The notes under the pieces are model-generated. The model was not told the DNA's origin, searched no databases, and was given only the letters and a program-made list of their open reading frames with translations. Positions 55,158 through 64,000 of a stretch of 64,000 bases of DNA are shown here, piece after piece (positions within the stretch are counted from its first letter, which is position 1; every line of letters starts with the position of its first letter). This stretch comes from Cristatella mucedo (Eukaryota; Bryozoa; Phylactolaemata; Cristatellidae). The stretch spans positions 11,266,001 through 11,330,000 of the forward strand of contig WPIO01000007.1 in assembly GCA_009760855.2 (NCBI GenBank). Reading direction: 5' to 3'. A program made the translations under genes and the position numbers.

Positions 55158-56338
55158 CTTCACATGCTTATCGAAAAGTTTATGGCCAAGCTGATCGTGA
55201 GATGTCAGTTGTCGTGGATGGTTGTTGCAGAGCTGCTGGACTTTACAAGTTGATTGATTGACCGGAAAGGATGTGGCATAGTTTATGTGCTGGTTTTATT
55301 TGAATCGGCATATATTTGTTGCAATGCAGGAATATAAGCAGCCGCCAGTCACATTGCTTGGGCTATGACTTATTTTATTTTATTATAATATATATTATTA
55401 TTATATTATTTATTTATTTTATTATATATTAAGTCAGCATTTGATCCTTAATAATTGGCTACATTCTTCCTTTGACACCTTCCTTGGGCGGTCACCTGTC
55501 TTGTGTCAAGGATGCCTTTATCTCAAGTGGGATGGTGGCAGGATCTGTAGTGAGAGGATAAGGTACGTCGTCATATTGTGTCCAAGCTTTAAAATCCTAC
55601 CTGCCATGATCAATTCGTGCCGATTCATATCCTTGCATCGTGCCGGGCTCTGTTGATTCTTGTAAATGTATTGTGAGACACCCGTTTGTGGCATGATGCG
55701 ACCGTCATGCCAAGTGGCACCATGCTGGTTCTAACTTGTCGACGAGGAGTGGGAACAGGCTCCCAAAAAGTTAACCCGAATTTGCAACGAAGTCAGCTCG
55801 GGCTAGCGATCACTTTTGTCACACACATAAGACGTGAGCACATCGCATGCTTATCGGATTCTCATACTGAACCTATTCTCAGCTAGCGATCAGGTGGCAG
55901 CACACCTTCAGGCTGCTTGTTTTTTGGTGCATTTCAGGTGCTACCATTGGCCATCGCTCGCTGATGCGGTTCTACAGGCAGAATCTGGTATCGCGCTTCC
56001 ATCCCAATGGCCAGCGCCAGATCATGAGCAAAGTTCTGAGCGGCTATCGCGCTCTCGGTTGGACTGGCGCAGTCGGTAGGCTTGCACTTGCTCGCGACTT
56101 CGTTTTTCGTGGCTGCTGCTCACGGTGGCTGTGCCGGCGCAGGCCCTTTCACGAGGTGCGCGGCAGAGGTCTCTGACAATAGCGTGACGCTGGCCGTTTC
56201 TCTTCAGGCGAAGCTACAGAGCAGAGGGTGCGGGACATCGCCTTTGTGCAGAGGCTCAAGGCAAAGCACATGCTATCGGTGGGCATCAAAGGCAATAAGC
56301 TTCAGAGACATTTCCGACGACAGGATATGCGATTTTGA
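43183..56338 (+). CDS. ZNF622: ZNF622/REI1-type 60S biogenesis zinc-finger protein, complete
   Basis: Seven coding exons: 43183-43356, 43803-44091, 48343-48540, 48881-49043, 52513-52619, 55938-56075, 56208-56338. All have GT-AG introns and compatible phases. Total 1200 nt, 399 aa, close to yeast Rei1 and shorter than human ZNF622. REI1/ZNF622 acts in the cytoplasm on pre-60S particles, where it helps release Arx1 and other late factors and probes the polypeptide tunnel with its C-terminus. Four C2H2 fingers: C7/C10/H23/H29, C71/C74/H87/H93, C179/C182/H195/H200 and C230/C233/H249/H255. An acidic run (158-172) precedes the third finger. Family blocks 'HYKTDWHRYNLKRK', 'EKVGVGKMCLWCNDKG', 'GHRSLMRFYRQ' and 'YRALGW' are present. 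The linker between fingers 2 and 3 is short. Confidence 0.97.
43410..43700 (+). mobile_element. LINE-A-related 3' fragment in ZNF622 intron 1
   Basis: CCTCAAAAATCTATTCGAAA ('LKNLFET', compare LKSFGDR), then CATCCCCTGACTTGACG and 'FKKEAENPP'-like codons and a UTR piece ending near ATTATTAGTATC. Decayed, same strand as the gene. Confidence 0.6.
43803..44091 (+). CDS. ZNF622: ZNF622 exon 2: second zinc finger and linker
   Basis: Acceptor CTTGATCAG, donor GAAG|GTAATG. 'YCDCCRKKFSSDGAYQSHLQ' and 'SAKH' give the second finger; the rest is a polar, low-complexity linker ending in an acidic 'VVEMEE'. Confidence 0.96.
45474..45564. repeat. (CA)n microsatellite
   Basis: About 45 uninterrupted CA/AC dinucleotides. 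The Thr-His frames through it are artefacts. Confidence 0.97.
45895..46260 (+). mobile_element. LINE-A 5' endonuclease fragment, decayed
   Basis: TCTAGTGGTCACCAGGCCGG, CAATGTGCGATAAACCTAAA and TGCTGTGACTGAGACCTAGA follow 13055-13330 in order. Frame lost by indels. Confidence 0.65.
48343..48540 (+). CDS. ZNF622: ZNF622 exon 3: acidic run and third zinc finger
   Basis: Acceptor CTTTGATAG, donor CTCG|GTGAGT. 'SVDDDVDDGDADEYEGD' is followed by 'CLFCSHVSSSAEDNLVHMSN' and 'RHGFFVPDAEYL'. Phase 1 at both ends. Confidence 0.97.
48661..48853. repeat. Intronic duplicate, copy 1
   Basis: Closely matches 51446-51644, for example GACCAGAAGGCACACACT, CTCTAATTTGCTGAAAGACC and GCTCCGAAATTGGATGATTT. It lies just upstream of exon 4 and directly after ATT repeats. 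Confidence 0.9.
48881..49043 (+). CDS. ZNF622: ZNF622 exon 4: fourth zinc finger
   Basis: Acceptor GCCGCACTAG, donor ACAG|GTGACA. 'EKVGVGKMCLWCNDKGHAFY' ... 'HMMDKGHCK' ... 'YEFSDFYDY', the most conserved block of the family. Confidence 0.97.
49530..49541. repeat. G12 homopolymer
   Basis: Twelve consecutive G in ZNF622 intron 4, followed by a purine-rich stretch. Confidence 0.95.
49745..49900 (-). mobile_element. LINE-A tail with triplicated hairpin arm
   Basis: The complement's CTTTCTAGGCGTAATCT unit occurs in near-tandem three times (49802-49852) before TTCACATATTCTATAAAGGA. A local tandem amplification within the hairpin. Confidence 0.7.
50080..50225 (+). mobile_element. SINE-A, tRNA-derived
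   Basis: TTGGCCCAGTGGTTAAGGTG (A box), GTCGTGGGCTCGAGCCCC (B box) and ATGTGAAGTGCCTGAATAGA, then a slightly mutated hairpin and ATACAAACGAATTATATT. Confidence 0.82.
50448..51443 (+). mobile_element. LINE-A 3' half in ZNF622 intron 4
   Basis: Starts in the RT thumb ('IDDICAWMTANFLELND'). The frame is open through 'QKLERLTLKISSASISPVES' and 'LVHAFVTSRLHF' to about 51000, where one inserted G shifts it. A stretch before 'WLPVKQLIDF' is deleted. The UTR, a mutated hairpin and ATT tail follow. Same strand as the host gene. Confidence 0.88.
51446..51644. repeat. Intronic duplicate, copy 2
   Basis: Partner of 48661-48853, directly after the LINE-A tail. Exon 4 lies between the two copies and is not duplicated. 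Confidence 0.9.
51650..52512. other. Rest of ZNF622 intron 4
   Basis: No repeat or additional exon recognised. Confidence 0.4.
52513..52619 (+). CDS. ZNF622: ZNF622 exon 5
   Basis: Acceptor GTCGATTTTAG, donor TCAG|GTGATT. 'SSYPDDGIADESSDL' ... 'DDYRLTLPSG', corresponding to the 'SSYPD' and 'LILPSG' blocks of ZNF622. Confidence 0.95.
54876..54970. repeat. (AT)n microsatellite
   Basis: About 90 bp of TA repeat with one GT interruption near 54959, then a short CA run. Confidence 0.97.
55111..55156. repeat. C46 homopolymer
   Basis: Forty-six consecutive C. The polyproline frames through it are artefacts. The length is likely polymorphic or approximate in the assembly. Confidence 0.95.
55938..56075 (+). 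CDS. ZNF622: ZNF622 exon 6
   Basis: Acceptor GCATTTCAG, donor GTCG|GTAGGC. 'ATIGHRSLMRFYRQNLVSRF' ... 'VLSGYRALGWTGAV', both blocks diagnostic for REI1/ZNF622. Confidence 0.97.
56208..56338 (+). CDS. ZNF622: ZNF622 exon 7 (C-terminus)
   Basis: Acceptor TCTCTTCAG. 'RVRDIAFVQRLKAKHML' ... 'RHFRRQDMRF' and TGA. The basic tail is the part that enters the ribosomal exit tunnel in yeast Rei1. Confidence 0.97.
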
Positions 56339-56425
56339 AAGATGTGTGCTTCGGCTGCAACCGAAAAACTGTATTGCATGCAGGAGTGCTAACCACAATG
56401 GTATCAATGGCGGTAGGAATACAGG

Positions 56426-56431
56426 AATAAA
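56426..56431 (+). promoter_or_regulatory. Polyadenylation signal of ZNF622
   Basis: AATAAA 88 nt after the stop. A second one lies near 56720. Confidence 0.65.
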
Positions 56432-56439
56432 GCATGGGG

Positions 56440-57340
56440 AAATCGACTGTGAGATTCTATTTTCGTGGAGAAACATTTATTGCTTATTGTGACGTGACGT
56501 TCAACCATGCGTTCGGCCATGTCGCTGTGACCGCCGGTCACGGTTTGCTGTCATCTGAACGTTCTCGTCTGTGGCCATTTAAATGAGAGCTAGCCAACGT
56601 GCTGAGCACTGATTGTCTCGCTTGATCGGTTTGTTAGGAAAGGCTGTACACACGTCTAGCTTCTACCACGTTGTTGAGGTTATGGACTATGATTTATGCA
56701 CGTGATAGTTGATCGCCTCAATAAATACGAGTATATGCTGGATCCTCAGGATTAATGCTTCACTTTAGAGCCATTACTCCTTCGGAATGAGGTTGTTTTT
56801 TGTGGGGCTGCAGTTTCTTTTAATTGTGCAGTAGTGTGCCGGTACTTTTGAGGTCTATACCGGAAGTAAGAGGGGAAAGCATTATGTGCAGCTGAGCACA
56901 TTAATACCGAACCGCCGAGCACATGCTTTCCTTATTTTTCTGCCGTTACCCTAACCACCAGATAGGTCAATGGGGGGGGGGGGGTTGGCGACTCCAGTTT
57001 TTGCTTGGGTACGAACTAGCACATACGGGTAGATGTTGATGCCAGCTGTTCGCCCAAGTAATATTCAGAGTTCAAAATTAACCCTGTTGACCATCAGAAG
57101 CTGCTAGGCATGATGCTTTGTGCCTGTCGTGGTACTAGAACACCAAGCTAACCGGCAGTTTCAGCCCAATCTTGGGTCAGTTTCACTGCCTCAGCACTAA
57201 AAATCAACTTGGCTGCGTTTTGTAATCTGCGTGTTTTCCTATTTAGTGGTGGAGTATACAAGCTCTGATCACCTAGTGACACTTGCAACAATGCATTCGC
57301 AGCAACGTGCTTCAGCCGCTGGAACCACAATGCCCGCCAC
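56440..57340. other. Unassigned intergenic sequence
   Basis: No exon or repeat recognised apart from a G13 run at 56972-56984. Confidence 0.4.
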
Positions 57341-57344
57341 GGCT

Positions 57345-57712
57345 TGGCTCCGTACCTAGCTGAACTGCTGTACCAGTTTCAGCCTCATCAGGTCCTTTGT
57401 GGACAATACATTAGCTGTTCCATTCCTCCGCTTGAAGACCGTTGGCGACAGAAGTTCTAGCTCTGCAGGTCCTAGTCAGTGGAACTCGCTTCCACGATTC
57501 TTACCCAACGACAACTACTCTCCTGCTGGCGACTGTGGCACATCATTTTCAGCAGTCCTGAGCTGCTACTTCCATGCTACTCAGCACCTCAACTGCTCTC
57601 CTGATTATGCTGTGCTTCCCACTTTCTCTTTGTCTCATGAGATGAAGTATGTTGGCTACCGAATGCGTACCGAAAGCCGCTTAGGCTGTAAGTGCGCTAT
57701 ACAAAACTTGTT
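57345..57712 (+). mobile_element. LINE-B 3' end with C-terminal coding block
   Basis: A frame at 57399 reads 'FLRLKTVGDRSSSSAGPSQW' and 'NSLPRFLPND', the C-terminal block of L2/CR1-type LINEs. The family UTR (GTCCTGAGCTGCTACTTCCA, GTACCGAAAGCCGCTTAGGC) follows, ending GTGCGCTATACAAAAC. Best LINE-B reference for the coding/UTR junction here. Confidence 0.8.
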
Positions 57713-57714
57713 CC

Positions 57715-58460
57715 CTCCAGTCAATACCCTCTCAAAACAATTTACTTTACTAGCATTGTCGTCTTGCTATAAAAGAAGTGCAATAGGCGTTATTCGATTT
57801 TAGTTTGCTGAAACTCTCTCGTCTCAAGAACTCCGGAAATCCTTTTGGCTCGGGCTTTTCGATGGCAACTCATGGCCTTCCCATCTTTTACCTTTCTCTT
57901 GCCCGCTCCTTTGGACCGTTCCCAGCCTATTAATGTCGAAACCATCTTCAGCCATGCCATGCTTTTGTGAGCCAGGCACCCCTGCTCAGTGTCCTCTTAA
58001 TGCCATTATGTCAGGGGCCTTTTTTTGGCATATGTGCGGAACGAACTGCCGATTGCTTCTCCGGCCTAGCCGTCTCCACCGTAAAACTTAGCAAAACACT
58101 TGGAACGGTACCCGAACAATATAGCTAGGCTAGAGCATGCTGAGAAGCAGCAGCAGTAGCATCATATGGCTTCGTTTGTGAGCTAGATTTTTGGGAGGCA
58201 GTGGCGAGAAATAGAAAAAGTACTAGCATTGTGGAAAGCGAAGCCGCTATTTGAACCAGCAAAGCTGGTGGTGATGTATTGACGATGATCGGATGTAGTC
58301 AGCTTGATCGCGGCAAATGGTTGTTGTGGAGCTACCAGGATTTGACTTGCAACCGCATAGAAGAGATGGCAGGTGGCGTCTTAACCAGATAATAATAATA
58401 ATAATAAATCTCTAGCCACTGAGCTGGTAGGAAAGCATAAACATTAGCGGAAAAGATGAA
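57715..58460. other. Unassigned
   Basis: Only a short AATAATAATAAT run at 58390-58405. Confidence 0.35.
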
Positions 58461-58464
58461 TTAA

Positions 58465-58620
58465 TGATAAGAGCTCATTTATATAGCGGCAGAAGAGCTT
58501 CGGCGGCCATAACTACCACTTGCGACAATAAAGGATTGCATGTTGTCCAGCACATTAAATGCGAGCACCTTAACCAAGGGCTGATTTAGTGCACATGATC
58601 GTCAAGCACATGTCATCATG
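58465..58620 (-). mobile_element. SINE-B, reverse
   Basis: Complement: CCCTTGGTTAAGGTGCTCGC (A box), the AATCCTTTATTGTCGCAAGT body and GCTCTTCTGCCGCTATATAA end, as in the other SINE-B copies. Confidence 0.65.
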
Positions 58621-58842
58621 TCGCATGCAGAGTCAGTACGAACTATCGCACGAAGCACAATTCACTCGGACCCAGAAACACGCTTTCAATTAATTGCACG
58701 TGGGCTTTTAGCATCTTAAAAATGTTGAGTCAAGGATGTCGTGATGCCAATCGGCAGTAAGTTCCAGGATGTGGGAGCACACTAACGGACGGCAAGGTAA
58801 CCGAAAGATCGGTTATCGGAAGGCACAGCTAAACGACTCGAG

Positions 58843-59285
58843 TGTAATAATAATAATAATAATAATAATATTGCACTTGATAAAGCGCCCTCAGAGAACT
58901 TAATCTCTTTCTAGGCGCTTTGCGTTTGCTGCAAAGTGATACGCAATGGCGAGTGTGAAGAGCTCGAGTGGAAAGATGAAAAGCCTGAGCAGGAAGCGTT
59001 TCATATAGGTGTTCTTGAGCAAGAGAACGAAGGGATCTAAAAGTGAGTGACAGAACTTTGGAAGTCGATGAGCTCGCTACTCGAGGGGATCTGTCAGTTG
59101 TGAGAAGTAATGCAACGTGGCAATTTCGATATTCAAGACTGACAAGCCTAGCTGCAGACGTTTGCAACAAGAGCAAGCATCCTATTTCGTTGACTGGAGG
59201 ATCACTAGCAGTGCACTACTAATGTCTAGACGGAATGTCACAAATGCATTGACCAGCCTGGCTATAGTAGTATCCTCACCTGAAC
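58843..59285 (-). mobile_element. LINE-A copy, reverse
   Basis: ATT-repeat complement at 58845-58870, hairpin CTCTTTCTAGGCGCTTTGCG and a shortened UTR, then decayed coding sequence ('KVLSLTFRSLRSLA', 'LLLQTSAARLV'). The well-preserved tail joined abruptly to diverged coding sequence suggests that two copies are fused near 58955. Confidence 0.65.
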
Positions 59286-59289
59286 AATT

Positions 59290-59940
59290 AATAATCAATA
59301 GTAATTAATAAAGAGGTAAATACGCGAGCCACAACAAGCCGGTTGATAGTAACACTTGAATGCTTTTGGAATTTACGCTTTGTGATGGTCCTTCAACCTG
59401 GTTTGACTCTTCTTTTGTAGAATTTATAGCTCGATAGGTTCGCAGCTGGCAGTAAAATCGGCATCAGCAGCAGTTAGTAATAGTAGATACTACCTCAGAT
59501 TTGCTACGGCATCATCCGTGTGACCCCCTGTGCCACAGCTTGAATACTTTGCGTTTTATTTCAAGTTGATGACGAGCATGCCCTGTCTATGGACACATTG
59601 ACCAGACAACCCCTCAAGCACTGGCGACGGATGGATTTCCCTATTGTGAAGCGCTATGTTTTCATTCACAGTCGTTACTTAATACATTTGCAGTACCGTA
59701 TTGGGCCTTGCAAAGCGTTCAATTCTGTTGGTAATGCAGGCGGTAAACGAGACACACAAAGCCTTACCAAAGCATCTCTCGTTTACTTCACAGCTCAAAC
59801 CTAAACTTCTTCTTTTTGATGCGTATACTTAAAGGGCAGGGAATGACACGAGAAGTGAAGATCGAGGTTACACGGTACAAGGGGAGGCTCGTATGAGCCC
59901 AGAGATGCCGAAGACGTGGCACGTAGCCACTGACGTACCT
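59290..59940. other. Unassigned
   Basis: No repeat or exon recognised. Confidence 0.35.
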
Positions 59941-59959
59941 GTTGATTAAATATATTATC

Positions 59960-60520
59960 AAGTATTCACATATCTAAACTCCCTTGCTGCCTGTATTGCA
60001 GAGATCTGCACGTGTATGGTTGCACACTTTCTCAAATGGAACGAAGATTAAACCAGCTACTTAGTCACGGGCGAACCTAGCGTGACTAAGCAATTGGAAA
60101 GCTTTAAGATCGAAATAGGTGCTGCTAGCAAATCTTCCCGAAGCATCTGCACAAAATCTAGGTGTCCTCTTCTAAAGTGACCTCCTACTAGACAACCCCA
60201 TCAGCCTCGCAGTTAAGTCTACTGACTTTTAGTTACATAATATCGTAAAAATATTCGGCCTATTTAGACATGAATGCAACAGCCAAGTTGGTCCTCGAGT
60301 TCGTGACATCGCATTTCGACTCCTGTAACTCACTGCTTGCAGGTCTGCTATGTCTATGCAATCAAGCGCTTACAGTTGGTGCACAAATATGCAGCTAGTC
60401 TGGTCTGTCGTGAGCATTGCCACATTGCACCACTTTTCACCAACCTGCACTGGGTCTCAATCAAGCAGCGTATTGACTTGAAAGTTTTTGACCCTTCAGT
60501 TGTAAAATGTACTGAATAGG
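59960..60520 (+). mobile_element. LINE-A-related RT fragment, decayed
   Basis: CTCCCTTGCTGCCTGTATTG ('SLAACI'), 'KQLESFKIEIGAAS'-like, 'LVLEFVTSHFDS'-like, 'AIKRLQLVHKYAASLVCREH' and 'PLFTNLHWVSIKQRIDLKVF' in order. It stops before the UTR. Confidence 0.7.
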
Positions 60521-60659
60521 GCATAAGTAAGCAAGCAAAGCACGCAGAAACAAAAAAGACAAGTTTGCTGGCGCACATGGAGATTCGAACGGAATAGATG
60601 GATCTGTAGCTCAGACTTTGAAGGATGAACGGCCACTTCAGATAGTGGCCGTAACTAAA

Positions 60660-61660
60660 AGCGAGCTATTGACTATCGGTGCATACGAACTGAAGGCTCG
60701 ATCAACAAAATATTTCCATTTTTTGAAATGCGAGGGACAGCGAGATGACTAGATGCTGACGATGGGGTGGTGCGAGTGCACACTGGAGGAGCAATGAGAT
60801 CGGAGAGGTCAAGGCTGGAGTAAGCGAGTTAAGCGGGCAATGCCTTGATAGAAAATAATCTTGAAATGGATTCGATTTTTTCTAGAGAGCAAGTAAAAAT
60901 CATACAGAAGCAGTGTGATATGGCAGCTACACGTTTAACGATAGACCAGACGAGCTGCTGAGTTTTGCACCATTTGTAGACCATTAACGGCACATGCCGG
61001 GAGTCCGGAATAAAAAAATTGCAGTAATATAGATGCGATGTCACCAGCGCGTGGAACTAGTTAGGCTACCGAACTCTTTTCTGAGTAGGCTTTAATTTTG
61101 GCAGTGGTCCTCAGCTGAAAGTAGGTGGTCTTGAGAGCTGAGGAAGTGTACTCATCGAATGATTAGTTGTTTTGGAGTAAGCTCAGATTGCGAGGAGACA
61201 TCACGGGAGTGACGCTCAATGAACCGGTTTTGAGAATAAGGTTTTCAAAGTTTCACGTGACACTAGTATAGCTCATAAGTATTTGGTTGGTTTTATCGTT
61301 ATCGAGCTAAAGGGATTTAATATCAAACCAAGAGCTAGTGCCGTTGATGCCGGCTACCTAGAAATGAAGTTAGTAGGATACCGAGCAAGGCTATGAAGAG
61401 TTAAAGATAGGTAGAGCTTGGTGTAGTCGGCTTAGAAATGAAAGCCAGATTTGGTTTGGCACTGACATAGGTCACGTGAGAGGAGAGATAGTGCGACAAA
61501 GAGGGACTAGGGCAAAGCCATCAAGTACCCCATACTTTAAGGGCCTGATGACCGACAGACATTTACATCTCCTCTCTAAAATTTCTCTCCGACCTAACCA
61601 GTTCAGCACTGCGCTAGTGATACCTATGTGCATCGAGAGGCGCTCCAGAAGCATGATGCG
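60660..61660 (-). mobile_element. LINE-A-related RT fragment, reverse, decayed
   Basis: The - strand shows 'MLLERLSMHIGITSAVLNWL' and 'PLKYGVLDGFALVP' (counterparts of 'VLLERLSSRLGITGTALQWF' and 'PLKYGVPQGSVLGP') at 61654-61480, then YADD-region and C-terminal traces down to 60660. It overlaps in content with the + strand neighbour, so two separate old copies converge here. Confidence 0.7.
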
Positions 61661-61679
61661 CTAGCATGTCATAAGAAGT

Positions 61680-63270
61680 GGCTCGGGATGAGCTGGAACA
61701 AATGCAGCTAATAAGACGTCTATTTCTGAATGAACGATTACATTATAAATTTCTTTTCGCAGCATTACTTTCATTCAGTGATCCAACCGTAACAGTACTT
61801 GATACCTCACTCAGCAGGAAAATCGTTCTTTATTCACTATGCACAAGATTATTATTTTCAGGCTCATTCACCCTTAAAATCTGATTGAATTTCTTAATTA
61901 CATATCCTTTAAGGTGCCGAAAACCCATGCCGACCAAATATAAAGGAAAAAGGTGAATCCATGATAGACCCAGAGTACAAACAGACCAACACCTGACCAC
62001 ACAGTATAACTAGAAAGCTGTGCAAAAGACCAGGGTGAATCAATGCACTTCTGGCAGAGAAAGTATGGCTGCCACTGCTACTCAAAAATGCCTGCTGCAG
62101 CGGCTGTTCTCAATGGACCGCTGGTTGGGGCAGAGCAGAGGTCCAGAAAGCGTATTGTTCATCATCGACATCGTCTTGGGCGAAGAGGATGGGTGTGGCG
62201 ACGGCTAGGAAACCAGCACGTACGATCTGTCTTTTTTAAAACTAGTATCCGGTACTGGTTCGTAAGTATCTCGCTGGACTTTGCCGGCAGCCATCACTGG
62301 GCAAAGGTGATGCATTGTCACTATGGTATCACCTGAGTGTACTTTATTGCCTCATGTTCACTTGCTGATTGTTCTTGGTGTTAGGTCGTCAAAACCGCTG
62401 TTGCCCTCGACTTTAGCCGTTGTATTATCTATTTTAACCTGTGCTGAGAGGGGTGAAACTTTTTTTCTTTCATCGCATGCTCCAAAAAACCGGCAGTGGT
62501 AGTATTACTGCACATTCCGTGCGGACTTACAAAGGACTCACAGTTTGATGTGCATGCTCACAAAGCGATGACGTGCCAACAATAAACCGCGGCCGAGAGA
62601 AGCAAGCTACCTAAATTCTCTCGGTCTGTACGCGCACGATTATCTTTGCAGATCGACTCGCATATGACGTTTTCTTCTAGAACTTTGCAGGAGACACATG
62701 AGCGTATTGTCCTGCCTCTGAATTAACTCGTATGCCTGAAGCTACAAACAGGGCACACGGCTTTCATGTCCTAATAGAAATAGGCAGCGAGAACAGCTCT
62801 TGAAACGGTGCTGGTAATGGTGCTAGTCTCAGCCAACATGCCACAACTAGCTCTGAAGCTCTGAACCTTGAATTCGCGGCTAGCTACTTGCAGGTGCACG
62901 TGCACCAATGCACGCAGGCATGCCGACGGCAGCGGAACATTTCAGCAACGAAAAGCGTCCCTAAGATCGCAAGTCCAAATCCAAAGAAGACTAGAGAAGT
63001 TTACTTTACAGCTAGCGGGAGGAGACGACAGGCGACATACAACAGCGACCATTACATCTATCAAACCTCGTGCATCAAATTAAAGCCATAGAGCTCAAAT
63101 CAGCTCAAGTGGTGGAGGACCAGCTCTCAGTCTACTAAGTCGCTTCGGCCTTTATGCTGCCTTGGCATTTCCTTATCGCATGAGCATTTGTTAGCCCTTA
63201 CAATTCAGGAACCGTGAACAATGCATTTCAGTGATAATTGGGGTGATTTAGAACTACCCTGTTTCAATTA
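61680..63270. other. Unassigned
   Basis: No recognisable exon or repeat on either strand. Confidence 0.35.
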
Positions 63271-63274
63271 AAAT

Positions 63275-63712
63275 CCATTCTTTGGCTCCAGCCTATCTCT
63301 CAGATCTGCTCCCCCACCAGGCCAAGCATCGTACCACCCGCTTTTCGGAATCCAACAGTCTACAAATACCTCGCACAAACCTCAAATCCTTTGGAGACCG
63401 TGCATTTAGTTCGTATGCTCCCAAAGCCTGGAACTCCCTCCCGACTTGCGTCAGAACATCCCCTGGCTTGATCACATTTAAAAGGAACTTAAAAACACAC
63501 CTATTTAGGAAATCATTTAGTGCATGCTGGTCACTAACCACATTTGAATGCTGACCCTGTGCATGTCACCCCTAACCATGTTATTCATGTTGTTAATCAA
63601 GCATGATATTACTCACCATTCAATTGCGTTTCCCTTTGCAGCAAATGTAAAGCGCCTAGAAAGAGATTGAGTTCTCTGAGGGTGCTTTATCAAGTGCATT
63701 ATTATTATTATT
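63275..63712 (+). mobile_element. LINE-A 3' end, little decayed
   Basis: Frame open from 'APAYLSDLLPHQAKHRTTRF' through 'KSFGDRAFSSYAPKAWNSLP' and 'FKRNLKTHLF'. The UTR, hairpin (AAAGCGCCTAGAAAGAGATT ... GGTGCTTT) and ATT repeats follow. 5'-truncated. Confidence 0.88.
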
Positions 63713-63719
63713 AATTAAA

Positions 63720-64000
63720 TCGTCTCATTGTTACACTACCTCCAGCTTCAATCACGGTTTGCCTTAAGGTGAAGAAATATGCAGGGTGATTTTATATCGT
63801 TCGAAAGTTATCCGCCAACAATCTAATAGCGTATTCAGCCTACTCATACTTCCCGTGGCAGAGATCGGAACTGAAACAGCACTATCGTCTGGCCAAAAAC
63901 TGCACTCTACTCCTGTCTCTCATCACGAAGACTGTGAAGTATGAAGGTTGAAAACATTCAGGCGTTCTTTTTCGGTCTTTAGCATGCAGCAACGGAGAGG
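63720..64000. other. Unassigned window end
   Basis: No feature recognised. Confidence 0.3.

Larger units (their letters stand above)
52620..55937 (+). other. ZNF622 intron 5
   Basis: Mostly unique sequence with two striking simple tracts near its 3' end: (AT)n at 54876-54970 and C46 at 55111-55156. No exon or LINE recognised. Confidence 0.6.

Noticed and set aside
55053-55261. Polyproline proteins
   Set aside because: Translation of the C46 tract only. The Ser-Leu and Thr-His frames at 17.97-18.15 and 45.36-45.65 kb are likewise microsatellite artefacts.
59960-61660. Third twin-primed LINE
   Set aside because: The + and - parts overlap in element coordinates and are in the wrong order for a 5' inversion; two old copies converge here.

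Overview
The window is nuclear DNA of an animal. It carries three spliced protein-coding genes with GT-AG introns, large introns full of LINE and SINE debris, and long simple repeats. The species cannot be named. A piece of 18S rRNA gene at 24136-24425 contains the helix sequence GAGATTGAGCAATA, which I associate with bilaterians rather than sponges or cnidarians, so a bilaterian invertebrate is the best guess (inference). I see nothing prokaryotic.

Genes. (1) A reticulon-homology ER-phagy receptor of the RETREG/FAM134 family lies on the + strand. Four exons are joined with matching phases (10288-10396, 16305-16389, 18339-18464, 22643-23376), and the last carries a C-terminal LC3-interacting motif. 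A possible earlier exon at 1659-1929 looks right but has the wrong phase to splice directly. (2) Ribosomal protein RPL37A lies on the - strand and is complete in four exons (37132 down to 35161; 92 aa). Its first intron falls directly after the ATG, and an oligopyrimidine tract sits at the probable start site. (3) A ZNF622/REI1-type zinc-finger protein of cytoplasmic 60S ribosome maturation lies on the + strand. It is complete in seven exons (43183-56338), whose lengths sum to exactly 1200 nt (399 aa). The second and third genes both serve the large ribosomal subunit, but nothing shows shared control.

Repeats fill most of the rest. LINE-A is an L2/CR1-type non-LTR retrotransposon with an APE endonuclease, a YADD reverse transcriptase, a conserved 3' hairpin and an ATT-repeat tail. 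It has about 30 fragments here, one of them (29925-31975) with a reverse transcriptase frame open except for a single stop. LINE-B is a second family with a TACATT-type tail and about nine fragments. Two tRNA-derived SINE families are present; the tail of SINE-A copies the LINE-A hairpin, which makes LINE-A its likely partner. There are also remains of a Tc1/mariner transposase, a rearranged piece of rDNA (18S 3' end joined to an inverted internal 18S piece), a 14-bp minisatellite, and long CT, CA, AT and C46 tracts.

Layout: 1-23.6 kb holds the RETREG gene and its repeat-filled introns; 23.6-35 kb holds rDNA debris, unassigned GC-rich blocks and the best LINE-A copy; 35-37.2 kb holds RPL37A; 37.2-43 kb holds repeats and Tc1 remains; 43-56.5 kb holds ZNF622/REI1; 56.5-64 kb holds decayed LINEs and unassigned sequence. 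I did not find a previously undescribed functional system. The most informative unusual features are the LINE/SINE shared hairpin, the twin-primed LINE copy, the inverted rDNA fragment and the unresolved 5' end of the RETREG gene.
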